Assembly (NCBI GenBank): GCA_027485915.1
Contig: JAIXQA010000001.1
Location: 169,217 to 233,216 of the forward strand
From: Alphaproteobacteria bacterium
Lineage (GTDB): Bacteria; Pseudomonadota; Alphaproteobacteria; Caulobacterales; Aquidulcibacteraceae
DNA: 64,000 bases
Reading direction: 5' to 3'
Within the stretch, counting starts at the first letter, position 1. Every line of letters begins with the position of its first letter. Shown piece after piece: positions 53,730 through 63,993 of the stretch. Below the pieces are notes generated by a model, which searched no databases, was not told where the DNA came from, and saw nothing but the letters and a program-made list of their open reading frames with translations. The position numbers and the translations under genes are program-made.

Positions 53730-54605
53730 ATGACACAGATTCAAAGCCTAACTGCCGCGGTTTTACTTGAGTTGCGTGCCGCAAGGCGTGAAGGCGACCT
53801 CCACCACATCCTAACCACCTATGCCAAGGCCTGCGGCTTTGGTTGGTATCAACTGGCACCGGGTCCACATAATCCGATGCTGGATCCAACGAGCCTTTTG
53901 AGTTTTGGCAATTTTGATCCTGCTTGGCGGCGCCAATATGCTACTGAGCCCAGCTGTCGGATAGATCCGGCCCGCAATCAAGCTATCCAACGCGCAGGCT
54001 CTGTTCAATGGCAGCGTGCTTTTGCTTCCGCGAGAAGCCCTGAACAGCGCGACTTTGTGCAGGCAAGCCGCCTGCAAGGCTTTCGCGATGGTATCACCAC
54101 ACCTGTGCATGGTCCACAAGGGTGTGTGGCCATCATGATGTTTGCTGCGCCGCGCCCCTTGAGGCTTGATCCAGACGACGAAGAGGCACTGAGCCATATT
54201 GCGATGGCCTTCTACCAGCGTGTTCGCCGCTTAGCGGCTGCAGCCCTCTTTCTACCTACAGAACCCGCGCATCTGACCAGCCGGGAGATTGAGTGCCTGA
54301 ACTGGGTCTTAGAGGGCAAGACTAATTGGGAAATTGGCGTTCTAACAGGAGTAACGGCGCGGACAGTTCAGTTTCACCTCGGCAATGCTTCACGCAAGCT
54401 AGGTGTCGTCAATCGGGTTCAAGCAGCGGTGAGGGCCTTATTGCGCGGCGATTTATCCGTGCATCATTTGAACCAAGCCCGCCTTGAGATTAAAGCCGAC
54501 GACCCTTATGCCCGCCGCCACCCAAAATCTGGGTCGCATTCACGCCAAAGTAAGACTTCGCAGGCATCTTCCAACCCAACAATAGTCACGTCGTCTCGTG
54601 CATGA
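53730..54605 (+). CDS. LuxR-family regulator with autoinducer-binding-like domain (LuxR solo)
   Basis: A 291-residue transcription factor. The N-terminal domain (about 20-165) resembles the acyl-homoserine lactone-binding fold: GFGWYQLAPG, the Y..EPSCRIDPAR stretch with the DP pair, SVQWQRAF and the LQGFRDGITTPVHGPQG strand. The C-terminal LuxR-type HTH lies at about 189-245 (LTSREIECLNWVLEGKTNWEIG, then TARTVQFHLGNASRKLGV). No luxI-type synthase is present in the window, so it would be a solo. The ATG at 53730 is preceded by GGAGACGG. A downstream Ser/Lys-rich tail of about 45 residues is unusual for the family. It sits just after dnaE2 but has its own promoter region. Confidence 0.85.
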   Translation: MTQIQSLTAAVLLELRAARREGDLHHILTTYAKACGFGWYQLAPGPHNPMLDPTSLLSFGNFDPAWRRQYATEPSCRIDPARNQAIQRAGSVQWQRAFASARSPEQRDFVQASRLQGFRDGITTPVHGPQGCVAIMMFAAPRPLRLDPDDEEALSHIAMAFYQRVRRLAAAALFLPTEPAHLTSREIECLNWVLEGKTNWEIGVLTGVTARTVQFHLGNASRKLGVVNRVQAAVRALLRGDLSVHHLNQARLEIKADDPYARRHPKSGSHSRQSKTSQASSNPTIVTSSRA

Positions 54606-54617
54606 GAGGTTTTTGCT

Positions 54618-55166
54618 TTGTCCCACTTCTTGGCCCTCATGATGGTCGCGCTTTCGGCCACATCGCCAATGTCGCCGGATTCCCCCACCGGTTCAGAAAC
54701 CCAATCCCAATCAGGCCCCCTGATGCCAGGCTTGAAGGATGCCATTGCGACCCCGGATGGAGCTGTCCCGCTAGACTGGTCTGGCCCCGCTGCAAAGCAG
54801 CCAGGTGCAGACGCCAATGTCGAGGCTTTTGATCCGACGGCCAGTCTGTTCGGCCCTTCAAATCTTTGTGTTGTCACGCCTGGGCAACCCGCACCCAGCT
54901 GTGCAGCCCCTCCAGAGCAGGGCTTGAAGGTCACATCGGACATTTTCAGTGGCGATGTAAACCCAGATTCCACCTGTCAAACACAAGAGGATGTGCGTAT
55001 TGGTGCCGATGGGAAGCCGCAGCGTGTGTTCGCGACAGTCTGCGGGGATGAGGTGGACTCATGGGCCTATCGCCAGCGTGCAACGCCTGCCAGCAGGGCT
55101 AATCCAAGCAGATCCACCAATCGGGTAATTGGCCCGAATGATTTGGTGCCACAGAAGACACCATAA
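54618..55166 (+). CDS. Putative secreted protein, function unknown
   Basis: A 182-residue protein that I do not recognise. It starts with a TTG at 54618 or an internal ATG at 54639, giving a short hydrophobic lead (HFLALMMVALSATS) that could serve as a signal peptide. The mature part is Pro/Ser-rich with four Cys, in the pairs CVVTPGQPAPSC and CQTQ ... TVCGDEVDSW, which suggest two disulfides. An acidic conserved-looking stretch (QEDVRIGADGKPQRVF) precedes the last Cys. It follows the LuxR-type gene by 12 bases and may be co-transcribed with it. Start and existence are both less certain than for the flanking genes. Confidence 0.5.
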   Translation: MSHFLALMMVALSATSPMSPDSPTGSETQSQSGPLMPGLKDAIATPDGAVPLDWSGPAAKQPGADANVEAFDPTASLFGPSNLCVVTPGQPAPSCAAPPEQGLKVTSDIFSGDVNPDSTCQTQEDVRIGADGKPQRVFATVCGDEVDSWAYRQRATPASRANPSRSTNRVIGPNDLVPQKTP

Positions 55167-55265
55167 GCGGATCAAACGTTCTTCAAGGGTGGGCTTTAAG
55201 GGCAGGCAGGGGCTTTACCGCAACTGCCCGCTTGCAACCTGTGTCTAGACAGGTTTCAACAGGGC

Positions 55266-56102
55266 GTGTCCGACCCGCTTGCCCTCTTCCGTCCGCTGCC
55301 ATTTGAGCAAGGCCCGCCGCGATTTGACGTGGGCCTTGCGCCAATCGACCCGCATGCTTGGTTGATGCCAGATGATCAGGCCCATTGGCTTTCCCCCAAG
55401 AACCAATTGATGGACGCAGAATCAGACGCGGTGTTTGCCAGCATTTCAGGATCGATGCCGGGTCAGATTGAAGCAGCGCAGCTCGTGGCCGCGGCTTGCG
55501 GTCAAGTTTATGACCCCGGCGAGCCTCCCTTGTTTGCGGCGAGCCGATTAGTATCCGACGATTTAGTGTTGATGGAAATGCGCGACGGCGCTTGGACCAA
55601 CACCGCCCTTTGTCTGTGCAGCCCAACGTTTTTTTCTGCGCATGAGGCTGTTGGTAAGAGTCTATTTGGCCTCCACAGCCCAGTGCCAGGTGGCGATCCG
55701 GGCCTTGGTGGCCGCATTTCGCGTGTCTTCTCCCTCCTCCGCGATGAGCTCGTTCTAGAGCGACACAATTGGACCGTGCAATGGAGCGATGCGCGATATA
55801 CGCCTGACGGCGCCCCCCTTCGTGCCGCCGCAGCGGTTGCTGCCCTTGGTGAGGCTAGCCAAGCGCTTCATGTACGCGTCGAGCGCCAGACGATCCGTCG
55901 ATTACCTGAGACAGGGGCCGTCCTCTTTACCATCCGCATTCGCCTTTATCGATTGGCGGACCTCCTTATCCAAACTGAACTGGCCAAAGCTTTTCACCAT
56001 GCTTGGAACGAGGCTGGCCCTGACGTTCGGGCCTATAAGAAATGGGAAAGCTTAGAGCGCCACGTTGCGGCCTTACTTCAAGACTATGCAAGAAATCCTT
56101 GA
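55266..56102 (+). CDS. DUF3445 (haem-dependent oxidative N-demethylase-like) protein
   Basis: A 278-residue protein of the DUF3445 family, members of which include the alpha subunit of a haem-dependent oxidative N-demethylase. Conserved blocks are VSDDLVLMEMRDGAWTNTALCLCSPTFFSAHEAVGKSL, GLHSPVPG (the LHxPVP signature), VERQTIRRLPETGAVLFTIRI and HHAWNE. It has no signal peptide and should be cytoplasmic. The GTG at 55266 is the only in-frame start near the conserved region. The usual partner subunits of the demethylase are absent here, so its substrate is open. Confidence 0.82.
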   Translation: MSDPLALFRPLPFEQGPPRFDVGLAPIDPHAWLMPDDQAHWLSPKNQLMDAESDAVFASISGSMPGQIEAAQLVAAACGQVYDPGEPPLFAASRLVSDDLVLMEMRDGAWTNTALCLCSPTFFSAHEAVGKSLFGLHSPVPGGDPGLGGRISRVFSLLRDELVLERHNWTVQWSDARYTPDGAPLRAAAAVAALGEASQALHVRVERQTIRRLPETGAVLFTIRIRLYRLADLLIQTELAKAFHHAWNEAGPDVRAYKKWESLERHVAALLQDYARNP

Positions 56103-56225
56103 CCCTTCTGCGTGTTACGCGTTGCGTCGTCGCGTGCGTTCGCTATTGTGGTTAATCACAGGCGCGTGGCGCGAGTCCTATCTAAATTGGAGCAACAATT
56201 GGTGTGCTCTAGAACCGAGGGTCAC

Positions 56226-57104
56226 TTGAAAGTTTCGAAAACAAACTTGTTCCTGTTCGCCGGTATGGCAGCGAGCTTGGGCAGCCTCGCCTTGGCACAA
56301 ACCGCGGGACAAAAGCAAACCAAGTCAAAGCGCAACCAGCGTCCGCCGGTCGTCCAAAAGGTCACCCCAGTTGCCCCGGCTCCTGTCGAAGAAGTGGTGG
56401 CCCCTGTTGTTGAAGTGCCTACTTCGGTGGTTGCGCCCGAACCCGCCGCGCCGCCATCCCCAGTCACCGATGAGGCTGCACGCGCCGCTCTCAAGGCAGG
56501 AACTGCGGCAAGTGCAGCAGGTGATTTGCGTCAAGCTGAACAGGCTTTCCGCACTGCCTTGACCTTGGCACCGCCAGGCGAAACAGGCGATTCAGTTGCC
56601 TTAGAGGCGACCAAGCGTTTGGGCTTTCTGGCCTTTGAAAAGCGCGACCCACGTTCTGCAGAGACCTTTTTCGGCGCAGAAGCCGTGCTAGCCCGTCGGC
56701 TTTATTTCTCCGGCAAAATCTCGCCACGCGCTTTTGCCGATTCCGTTCAGCGATTTGCCAGTGCGACGGGGTCAATGGGCCGCTCAGGCGAAAGCGCGGC
56801 TTTGTCCTTTTATGCGCAAGAGATCAAATCACGCGCCCAAGCTGAGGTTTCATCGCAAATTCTCAACCGCGATACCAATGACCCTGCTGACAGCGTGGGC
56901 AATGTTCGCGTCGCTGCCAGCGGCTTGTGCGTTGTTGGCCGCGACCCGATCTTGAAAGATCGCGTCAGTTGCGAGGATGAAGAAGGCGCTCGTGGTGAGG
57001 CATTGGCTCTGCAAGCTCGCCAGATCAAAGCCAGCGCGCCGCCTCCACCAACCAAGGCGGAACGTGAAGCCAAAGAAGCAAAAAACAAGGGCAAAGGCGG
57101 CTAA
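56226..57104 (+). CDS. Exported helical-repeat protein, function unknown
   Basis: A 292-residue exported protein with a convincing signal peptide (NLFLFAGMAASLGSLALAQ). A Pro/Val/Glu-rich linker (VTPVAPAPVEEVVAPVV) leads to a helical, TPR-like region starting near residue 80 (AARAALKAGTAASAAGDLRQAEQAFRTALTLAP, ATKRLGFLAFEKRDPRSAETFFG). Two Cys near the C-terminus (GLCVVGRDP and VSCEDEE) may pair. The basic tail (EREAKEAKNKGKGG) is low-complexity. The TTG at 56226 gives the best signal peptide; a GTG at 56202 with GGAG nine bases upstream is a close alternative. I know no named family. Confidence 0.65.
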   Translation: MKVSKTNLFLFAGMAASLGSLALAQTAGQKQTKSKRNQRPPVVQKVTPVAPAPVEEVVAPVVEVPTSVVAPEPAAPPSPVTDEAARAALKAGTAASAAGDLRQAEQAFRTALTLAPPGETGDSVALEATKRLGFLAFEKRDPRSAETFFGAEAVLARRLYFSGKISPRAFADSVQRFASATGSMGRSGESAALSFYAQEIKSRAQAEVSSQILNRDTNDPADSVGNVRVAASGLCVVGRDPILKDRVSCEDEEGARGEALALQARQIKASAPPPPTKAEREAKEAKNKGKGG

Positions 57105-57106
57105 GC

Positions 57107-57571
57107 CTACCTCGTCTGCGGCTTGAGCGGCGTTCGCATAGGGTCAAAGCCCAGTGCTCTGATCCATAAGCCCAAAGCACCTGGATAGGTCCAAGCCCTT
57201 GCTGGGCCTAAATCGACATGCAAGAAGTCACGTCCATAGCCCAAACCTGTGAAACCCGCATTCACCGCTGCGCGCAGGATGCGTCCGCGAGTATTTGCCG
57301 TTACCGCAATATCGGCCGCGATCGATTTGGTATGATAGGAATTTGCGACGCCGCCAACCGCTTTATTATGTGCCAGACAGCGATGACCAGATCGGATCGT
57401 TAGCGGTCCGACGTCGCGCCGCATCGCCTCTAGGGCGTCGAGAAAGCGGGGGTCATGAAAATACTCCCCCTGACAGTGTTTGCGACAGGAACAGGCTAGT
57501 TCTGCGGCGGTGAAGTGCGGCCAGCGCCAGCCAAGCTGGGCAGCAGGAGGCGTGGAAGAAAAAAGGGCCAT
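57107..57571 (-). CDS. M15-family peptidase (D-Ala-D-Ala carboxypeptidase-like)
   Basis: A 154-residue peptidase_M15_3 (YcbK/endolysin-like) domain protein. The zinc-binding pattern is visible: SGHRCLAHNKAVGG, then NSYHTKSIAADIAV with His and Asp ligands near residues 84-91, and LHVDLGPARAWTYPGAL with the third ligand His near residue 122. A Cys-rich stretch (CSCRKHCQGEYF) near residues 28-39 is typical of phage-related members. There is no signal peptide, which suggests a holin-dependent or cytoplasmic location, or a domesticated phage enzyme. Its start codon lies inside a 10-bp inverted repeat. Confidence 0.85.
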   Translation of the reverse strand: MALFSSTPPAAQLGWRWPHFTAAELACSCRKHCQGEYFHDPRFLDALEAMRRDVGPLTIRSGHRCLAHNKAVGGVANSYHTKSIAADIAVTANTRGRILRAAVNAGFTGLGYGRDFLHVDLGPARAWTYPGALGLWIRALGFDPMRTPLKPQTR

Positions 57572-57609
57572 GGGTCTATCCTAAAAACAGACGACACCTT
57601 GGCCCTTTT
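57561..57609 (-). promoter_or_regulatory. Inverted repeat over the M15 start codon (attenuator candidate)
   Basis: AAAAGGGCCA (57561-57570) and TGGCCCTTTT (57600-57609) are perfect 10-bp complements with a 29-base loop. In the minus-strand mRNA the second arm covers the start codon and codons 2-4, the AGGATAG ribosome-binding site lies in the loop, and six T residues plus CTT follow, so it could act as an intrinsic terminator or as a block on translation. Confidence 0.5.
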
Positions 57610-57646
57610 ATAAGGTCGGTCGGATAGATTCACCGAGAAGTTTGAT

Positions 57647-58618
57647 CTAACGCAGAGGTGCTGCCATCACGCGTGCTTTCGCCGCTTCATACTCGGCAGC
57701 CAGACGGTCTACCAACTCCCCTGCGGTGGCGATTTTCTTGATCGCCCCAATGCCCTGACCACAGCCCCAAATATCGCGCCACGCCTTTTTGGACTGATTG
57801 CCGCCTGAACCAAAGTTCATGGCAGATGGGTCGCTTTCAGGCAAGTTGGCTGGATCGAGGCCTGCTGCAACCACGGAGGGGGCCAGATAATTGCCATGCA
57901 CGCCCGTAAACAGGTTTGAGTATATGATGTCGTCAGCATTGCTGTCGACGATCATTTGCTTATAGGCCTCTTCCGCATTGGCTTCTGCCGTGGCGATGAA
58001 AGCAGAGCCGATGTAACCAAAGTCTGCCCCCATAGCTTGGGCCGCTAATACTGCGCCACCATTCGCAATCGAGCCCGATACGCAAAGAGGCCCATCAAAC
58101 CATTCCCGAATTTCTTGCACCAAGGCAAATGGAGACAGTGTGCCCGCATGGCCACCGGCACCAGCGGAAACCGCGATCAGGCCCGTTGCGCCCTTTTCCA
58201 CGGCCTTTTTGGCAAAGCGGTTGTTGATGATATCGTGCAGCGTGATCCCGCCATAAGATTGGATGGCTTGGTTGACATCTTCGCGGGCACCCAATGAGGT
58301 GATCACAACCGGCACCTTAAACTTCACGCAAGCCTCAACGTCATGCATGAGACGGTCATTGGTCTTGTGCACAATCTGGTTCACCGCAAACGGCGCTGCT
58401 GGACGGTCAGGGTTTTTGTCATTCCACTCACCCAATTCGGTGGTGATCTTATCGAGCCACTCTTCCAACACATGAGCAGGACGCGCGTTGAGCGCTGGGA
58501 ATGACCCCACTACACCAGCCTTACACTGAGCAATGACCAGATCTGGGTTGGAGATAATGAAGAGCGGTGCCCCAATCACAGGGATCCGAAGGCGAGAAAG
58601 AACTGCAGGTACCGACAT
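57647..58618 (-). CDS. Nitronate monooxygenase (2-nitropropane dioxygenase family)
   Basis: A 323-residue flavoprotein of the nitronate monooxygenase class, an FMN-dependent TIM barrel. Conserved segments are IPVIGAPLFIISNPDLVIAQCKAGVVGSFPALNAR at the start, then VPVVITSLGARED, GLIAVSAGAGGHAGTLSPFALVQEI (the catalytic His and the FMN-phosphate loop) and GGAVLAAQAMGADFGYIGSAFIATAEA. The C-terminal IWGCGQGIGAIKKI is typical. It detoxifies nitronates such as propionate 3-nitronate. The M15 gene lies 75 bases downstream on the same strand, with the inverted repeat between them. Confidence 0.93.
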   Translation of the reverse strand: MSVPAVLSRLRIPVIGAPLFIISNPDLVIAQCKAGVVGSFPALNARPAHVLEEWLDKITTELGEWNDKNPDRPAAPFAVNQIVHKTNDRLMHDVEACVKFKVPVVITSLGAREDVNQAIQSYGGITLHDIINNRFAKKAVEKGATGLIAVSAGAGGHAGTLSPFALVQEIREWFDGPLCVSGSIANGGAVLAAQAMGADFGYIGSAFIATAEANAEEAYKQMIVDSNADDIIYSNLFTGVHGNYLAPSVVAAGLDPANLPESDPSAMNFGSGGNQSKKAWRDIWGCGQGIGAIKKIATAGELVDRLAAEYEAAKARVMAAPLR

Positions 58619-58881
58619 ATGAACTCCCAGAGCAGTGTGGCAAGTGCCATTATGGCTACATTTATGGCCCCGTCTTGGCGCGTCCTGCGCCGCGATGCAA
58701 GTAGAAGCACGCGGCTAAACTGGCATTGAGCACCATAAGCTTACCGCTTCCTCTTAAGGCGCCGACAGAATTTTGATCACATTTCAGCAACATTTTTGCT
58801 TCGGCCTTGCATTAACCGCTATTTGCAGTGGACTTTGCGCAATGGGCCCAACAAGATAGCCGCTCGGCGTGGGGGAGTTGG

Positions 58882-59697
58882 ATGAGCGCGGAAAAGCCCG
58901 GTGAGTATGGTTCTTCGGACCCTCTCGAGGATGTTGGTGCGGAAAGCACCAGTTCGGATCTGAAGATTCGGCCGGATTATGATTGCGTCCAAGATATGCC
59001 GCTTGGGTTCGACGATGCAGATAGTGTCGGCTTAGGGTGGGCCTTCGACGCGATCGACCGCGCGCCGCGCGAGCATATGCCTTCTTGGCAAACCGATTCC
59101 GTTTATGACTCGCAGGAAGAAAGAGACCGACGCGCCAGGCGCAAGCAGTTTTTGAGTGGACTTGAGGCCGCTGGCGTCCATGGTGTCATCGTCGACCAAA
59201 CGGGTCATGTGCACGCAGGCACGTCAAAATGGGCACGTCGGATTGAAGCCTCGAGCACGTTGCGCATGAAGGATGGCAAGTTGACCGCCTTAGCTGCCCG
59301 CAGTGTCACTGACCTGCAAGCGGGGCTTGGTGTTTTGTACGATGGCTATCAAGGCAAACATGTGTCTGTGCCGTTGCGTACCCTCGACGGCTGGGTTGTA
59401 GACATGGTCCGGCTCTTTAAATGCGAGGCGACTCTGGGCCCCTTTGTGGCTGTGCTGTTGCCGAAAACCGCACAGGATGAAATGGCAACCATTACTGGTT
59501 TGCAGGTTTTTGCAGGCCTAACCAAGTCGGAAGCCAATATCGCAACCCTTCTTTCGCAGGCCCGTATGGTGGAAGAGATTGCGGCAATTCGGAAGACGTC
59601 TGTGGCAACGGTCAAGAGCCAAATCAAAGGCCTGCTGGCGAAATTGGGCCTGCGGCGGCAAGCGGACTTGGTTCGACTGGTATCTACCGCTAGGTGA
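58882..59697 (+). CDS. LuxR-type HTH regulator with PAS-like sensor domain
   Basis: A roughly 271-residue transcription factor. The N-terminal 100 residues are acidic and variable (GSSDPLEDVGAESTSSDLK). A PAS-like domain is inferred at about residues 90-200 (LEAAGVHGVIVDQTGHVHAGTSKWARRIEASS, VSVPLRTLDGWVVDMVRLF). The C-terminal HTH (about 207-271; GLTKSEANIATLLSQARMVEEIAAIRKTS, then VATVKSQIKGLLAKLGLRRQADLVRLV) is LuxR/NarL type. The ATG at 58882 has GGGGGAG just upstream; a GTG at 58828 without a visible ribosome-binding site would add 18 residues. It is oriented towards the methylmalonyl-CoA mutase operon 40 bases away and may control it. Confidence 0.83.
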   Translation: MSAEKPGEYGSSDPLEDVGAESTSSDLKIRPDYDCVQDMPLGFDDADSVGLGWAFDAIDRAPREHMPSWQTDSVYDSQEERDRRARRKQFLSGLEAAGVHGVIVDQTGHVHAGTSKWARRIEASSTLRMKDGKLTALAARSVTDLQAGLGVLYDGYQGKHVSVPLRTLDGWVVDMVRLFKCEATLGPFVAVLLPKTAQDEMATITGLQVFAGLTKSEANIATLLSQARMVEEIAAIRKTSVATVKSQIKGLLAKLGLRRQADLVRLVSTAR

Positions 59698-59737
59698 GGT
59701 CTTGACGAGGCGGGCTTAGCCCTGCACTTGCCATTCT

Positions 59738-61566
59738 ATGACTCATCCATTCACCTTGGCTTCTGGCTTTATTGACCCTGAAATTGCGCGCTGGCGGGAG
59801 TTGGCGGAGAAGGCATTGAAGGGGGCTCCGTTTGAACGCCTCACTGGGCAAACCTATGACGGCGTCCCGGTTCGCCCACTTTACACCCGCATGGATGCGC
59901 CGAACCCTGCGGCTCAATCGGGGGCAGCGGGCGCTGCACCATTCATTCGCGGGGCAGAGGCAGTACGCGATGCCTTTCTACCTTGGGATATTCGTCAAAC
60001 CATTTTGACGCCAGATCCACAGGCGGCTAACCAAACTGCACTTTACGATTTGGAACGCGGTGTCTCTTCCTTGGAATTTGTCATTGATCCCACTGGCAAT
60101 TGCGGGGTGGCGGCCAGTCGGGTGGCAGACTTCCAAGTTTTGATTAAGGGCGTTTTGTTGGCCTTGGCCACAGTAGCCCTTGATGCGCCTATAGACCCAC
60201 TGGGTGCCGCGCGGGCTCTCGCGGATGCGGTGGCAGAAGGGGAGCGCGCCACCGCCAAGCTTGCCTTCAATCTCGACCCCATGGCGTCCCGCATGAATGG
60301 CCAGACTGGCTGTAGCTTAGGGGCCGCTGCGGGCTTTGCTGCCCAAACCCAAAGTCTGTTTCCCATGGCTACTTGCTTGCGCGCCGATGCGCGACCCGTG
60401 CATGAGGGCGGTGGCTCCGAGGCTCAAGAGCTAGCGGTATTGATTGCTTCCGGTATTGCCCATTTGCAGGCGGGCGAGGCGTTTGGCCTTGCGCCGGCCG
60501 ACATTAACGCCACCCTGGTGTTTACGCTTGCGACGGGCCCAGATGTGGTGGTGGAGATTGCCAAGCAGCGCGCGGCCCGCAGGCTATGGGCACGTGTCTT
60601 AGATGCCTGTGGCGTGGCTGCCCCCATGCGCTTGCAGGCTGTGACTTCAGGGCGCATGCAGACCAAACGTGATCCTTGGACCAATATTTTGCGCGCCACC
60701 TGCGCGTGCTTTGGCGCGGCTGCCGGTGGCGCTGACGTGATTACAGTCTTGCCCTTTACCAGTGCCTTGGGCCTCGCCGACGAGAATGCCCGCCGCATCG
60801 CCCGCAATACCCAGTTGATTTTGCAGGAAGAGAGCCATTTAGGTCGGGTCACCGATCCTGCAGGGGGCGCGTGGGCGATGGAAGCTTTGGCTGAAGACTT
60901 GGCCCAAGCGGCTTGGCCACTGGTGCAGGAGATTGAGCGGTTCGGTGGCCTACCAGCTGCCTTAGATCAAGGCTTGGTCCAAGGCTGGGTTGCGCAAACG
61001 CGTGCCGCGCGGACCCGTGATATTGCCAAGCGCAAGACCCAGCTCATTGGCATCAATATTTTTGCCAATTTGGGCGAGGTTTTGCCCGTCACCCCACCTA
61101 GCTCTGCGATCGCTGCGCCAGTGGCACCCTTGGCAGGCGCGATCGCGCCAATGCGCTTGGCGCAAGATTTTGAAGCCCTTCGCGATCGTGCAGACAGCCT
61201 GAGGCCGACGATTTTTCTGGCGACTTTAGGCAATCTTGCCAAATTCAGCTCGCGCGCTGGCTTTGCTCGTAATGCCTTTGAAGCGGGTGGCATCAAGGCC
61301 TTGGGCACCGAGGAAGCCCATGCAGACCAAGCCGCGATGATCGCCGCCTTTAAGGCCAGTGGCGCACAAATAGTATGCCTGTGCGGCGATGATTCGACTT
61401 ATGAGGCTGAAGCCAATGAAGCCGCCGTCGCGCTCAAAGCAGCTGGTGCCAAGCAGATTTGGCTGGCCGGCAAATTCCAGGCCCCTGCGATTGATCGTAA
61501 CCTCTATGTCGGGGCAGACATTTTGGCCGAACTCACCCATGCCATCACGCTTCTGGAGGAGCCCGC

Positions 61567-61570
<4 letters not shown>
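59738..61570 (+). CDS. mutA: Methylmalonyl-CoA mutase small subunit
   Basis: The 610-residue non-catalytic beta subunit of the B12-dependent mutase that interconverts methylmalonyl-CoA and succinyl-CoA in propionate, odd-chain and amino acid catabolism. The TIM-barrel part has [34 protein letters not shown], then [24 protein letters not shown]. The C-terminal cobalamin-like domain (about 480-610; [30 protein letters not shown]) lacks the DxHxxG motif, as expected for the inactive subunit. Its stop overlaps the large-subunit start in ATGA fashion, so the two are coupled. Confidence 0.94.
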
Positions 61571-63720
<2,150 letters not shown>

Positions 63721-63743
63721 GATCCCTTTCCTCCGCCTTGTCC

Positions 63744-63774
63744 TCCCCGCCTGAGCGTGAGCTTTGAGCGGGGA
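63744..63774 (+). terminator. Hairpin after the mutA-mutB operon
   Basis: TCCCCGC (63744-63750) pairs with GCGGGGA (63768-63774) over a 17-base loop; inside it AGC-GTGA-GCT forms a second short stem with a GNRA-type GTGA loop. There is no T-run directly after it, so it may be part of the structured RNA region rather than a classical terminator. Confidence 0.5.
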
Positions 63775-63993
63775 CCTTGTGAGATTTTGCCTGCGAAGAT
63801 TCCCGACCGGCTGCGCCGTCCGGGCTGACATCGTTCATTGCGGAATCACTTTTAGCCCCGCGTGGGAAACCACCGGGGGTGTGCCTTGTGCTTCCCTAAG
63901 AAGCAGAGGGGCCGGGGCGCGTGGTCCGCGCCAAATAGAGTGGGCCAGATTAACGGACTGGCCCGGAATACGGAGCAAACCGTGCGCCCCGGC
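63744..63993 (+). ncRNA. Hairpin-dense region, candidate structured RNA
   Basis: Seven stem-loops fit into about 250 bases. 63744-63774 has a GTGA tetraloop on an inner stem. 63802-63824 has CCCG/CGGG and CGGC/GCCG stems. 63856-63879 has CCCC/GGGG plus GTGG-GAAA-CCAC. 63889-63905 is TGCTTC/GAAGCA. 63916-63932 is GGCGCG/CGCGCC. 63942-63964 is GGGCCAG/CTGGCCC. 63970-63983 is ACGG/CCGT. GCCGGGGCGC (63911-63920) also pairs perfectly with GCGCCCCGGC (63984-63993), enclosing the last two hairpins and competing with the fifth. The GNRA loops favour the plus strand. The only open frames here look like noise. It resembles no known RNA class I can name, and the window may truncate it. Confidence 0.45.

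Noticed and set aside
54506..54973. A 155-residue frame on the minus strand
   Set aside because: It overlaps the LuxR-type gene end and the secreted-protein gene on the other strand, and has low-complexity Gly/Ser/Ala composition with no ribosome-binding site.
55183..55626. A 147-residue frame on the minus strand
   Set aside because: It is antisense to the DUF3445 gene, whose conserved blocks lie exactly in this stretch.
63799..63811. Resemblance of AAGATTCCCGACC to the FMN riboswitch core
   Set aside because: Only this short piece matches; the remaining conserved stems and loops of the FMN element are absent or in the wrong order.
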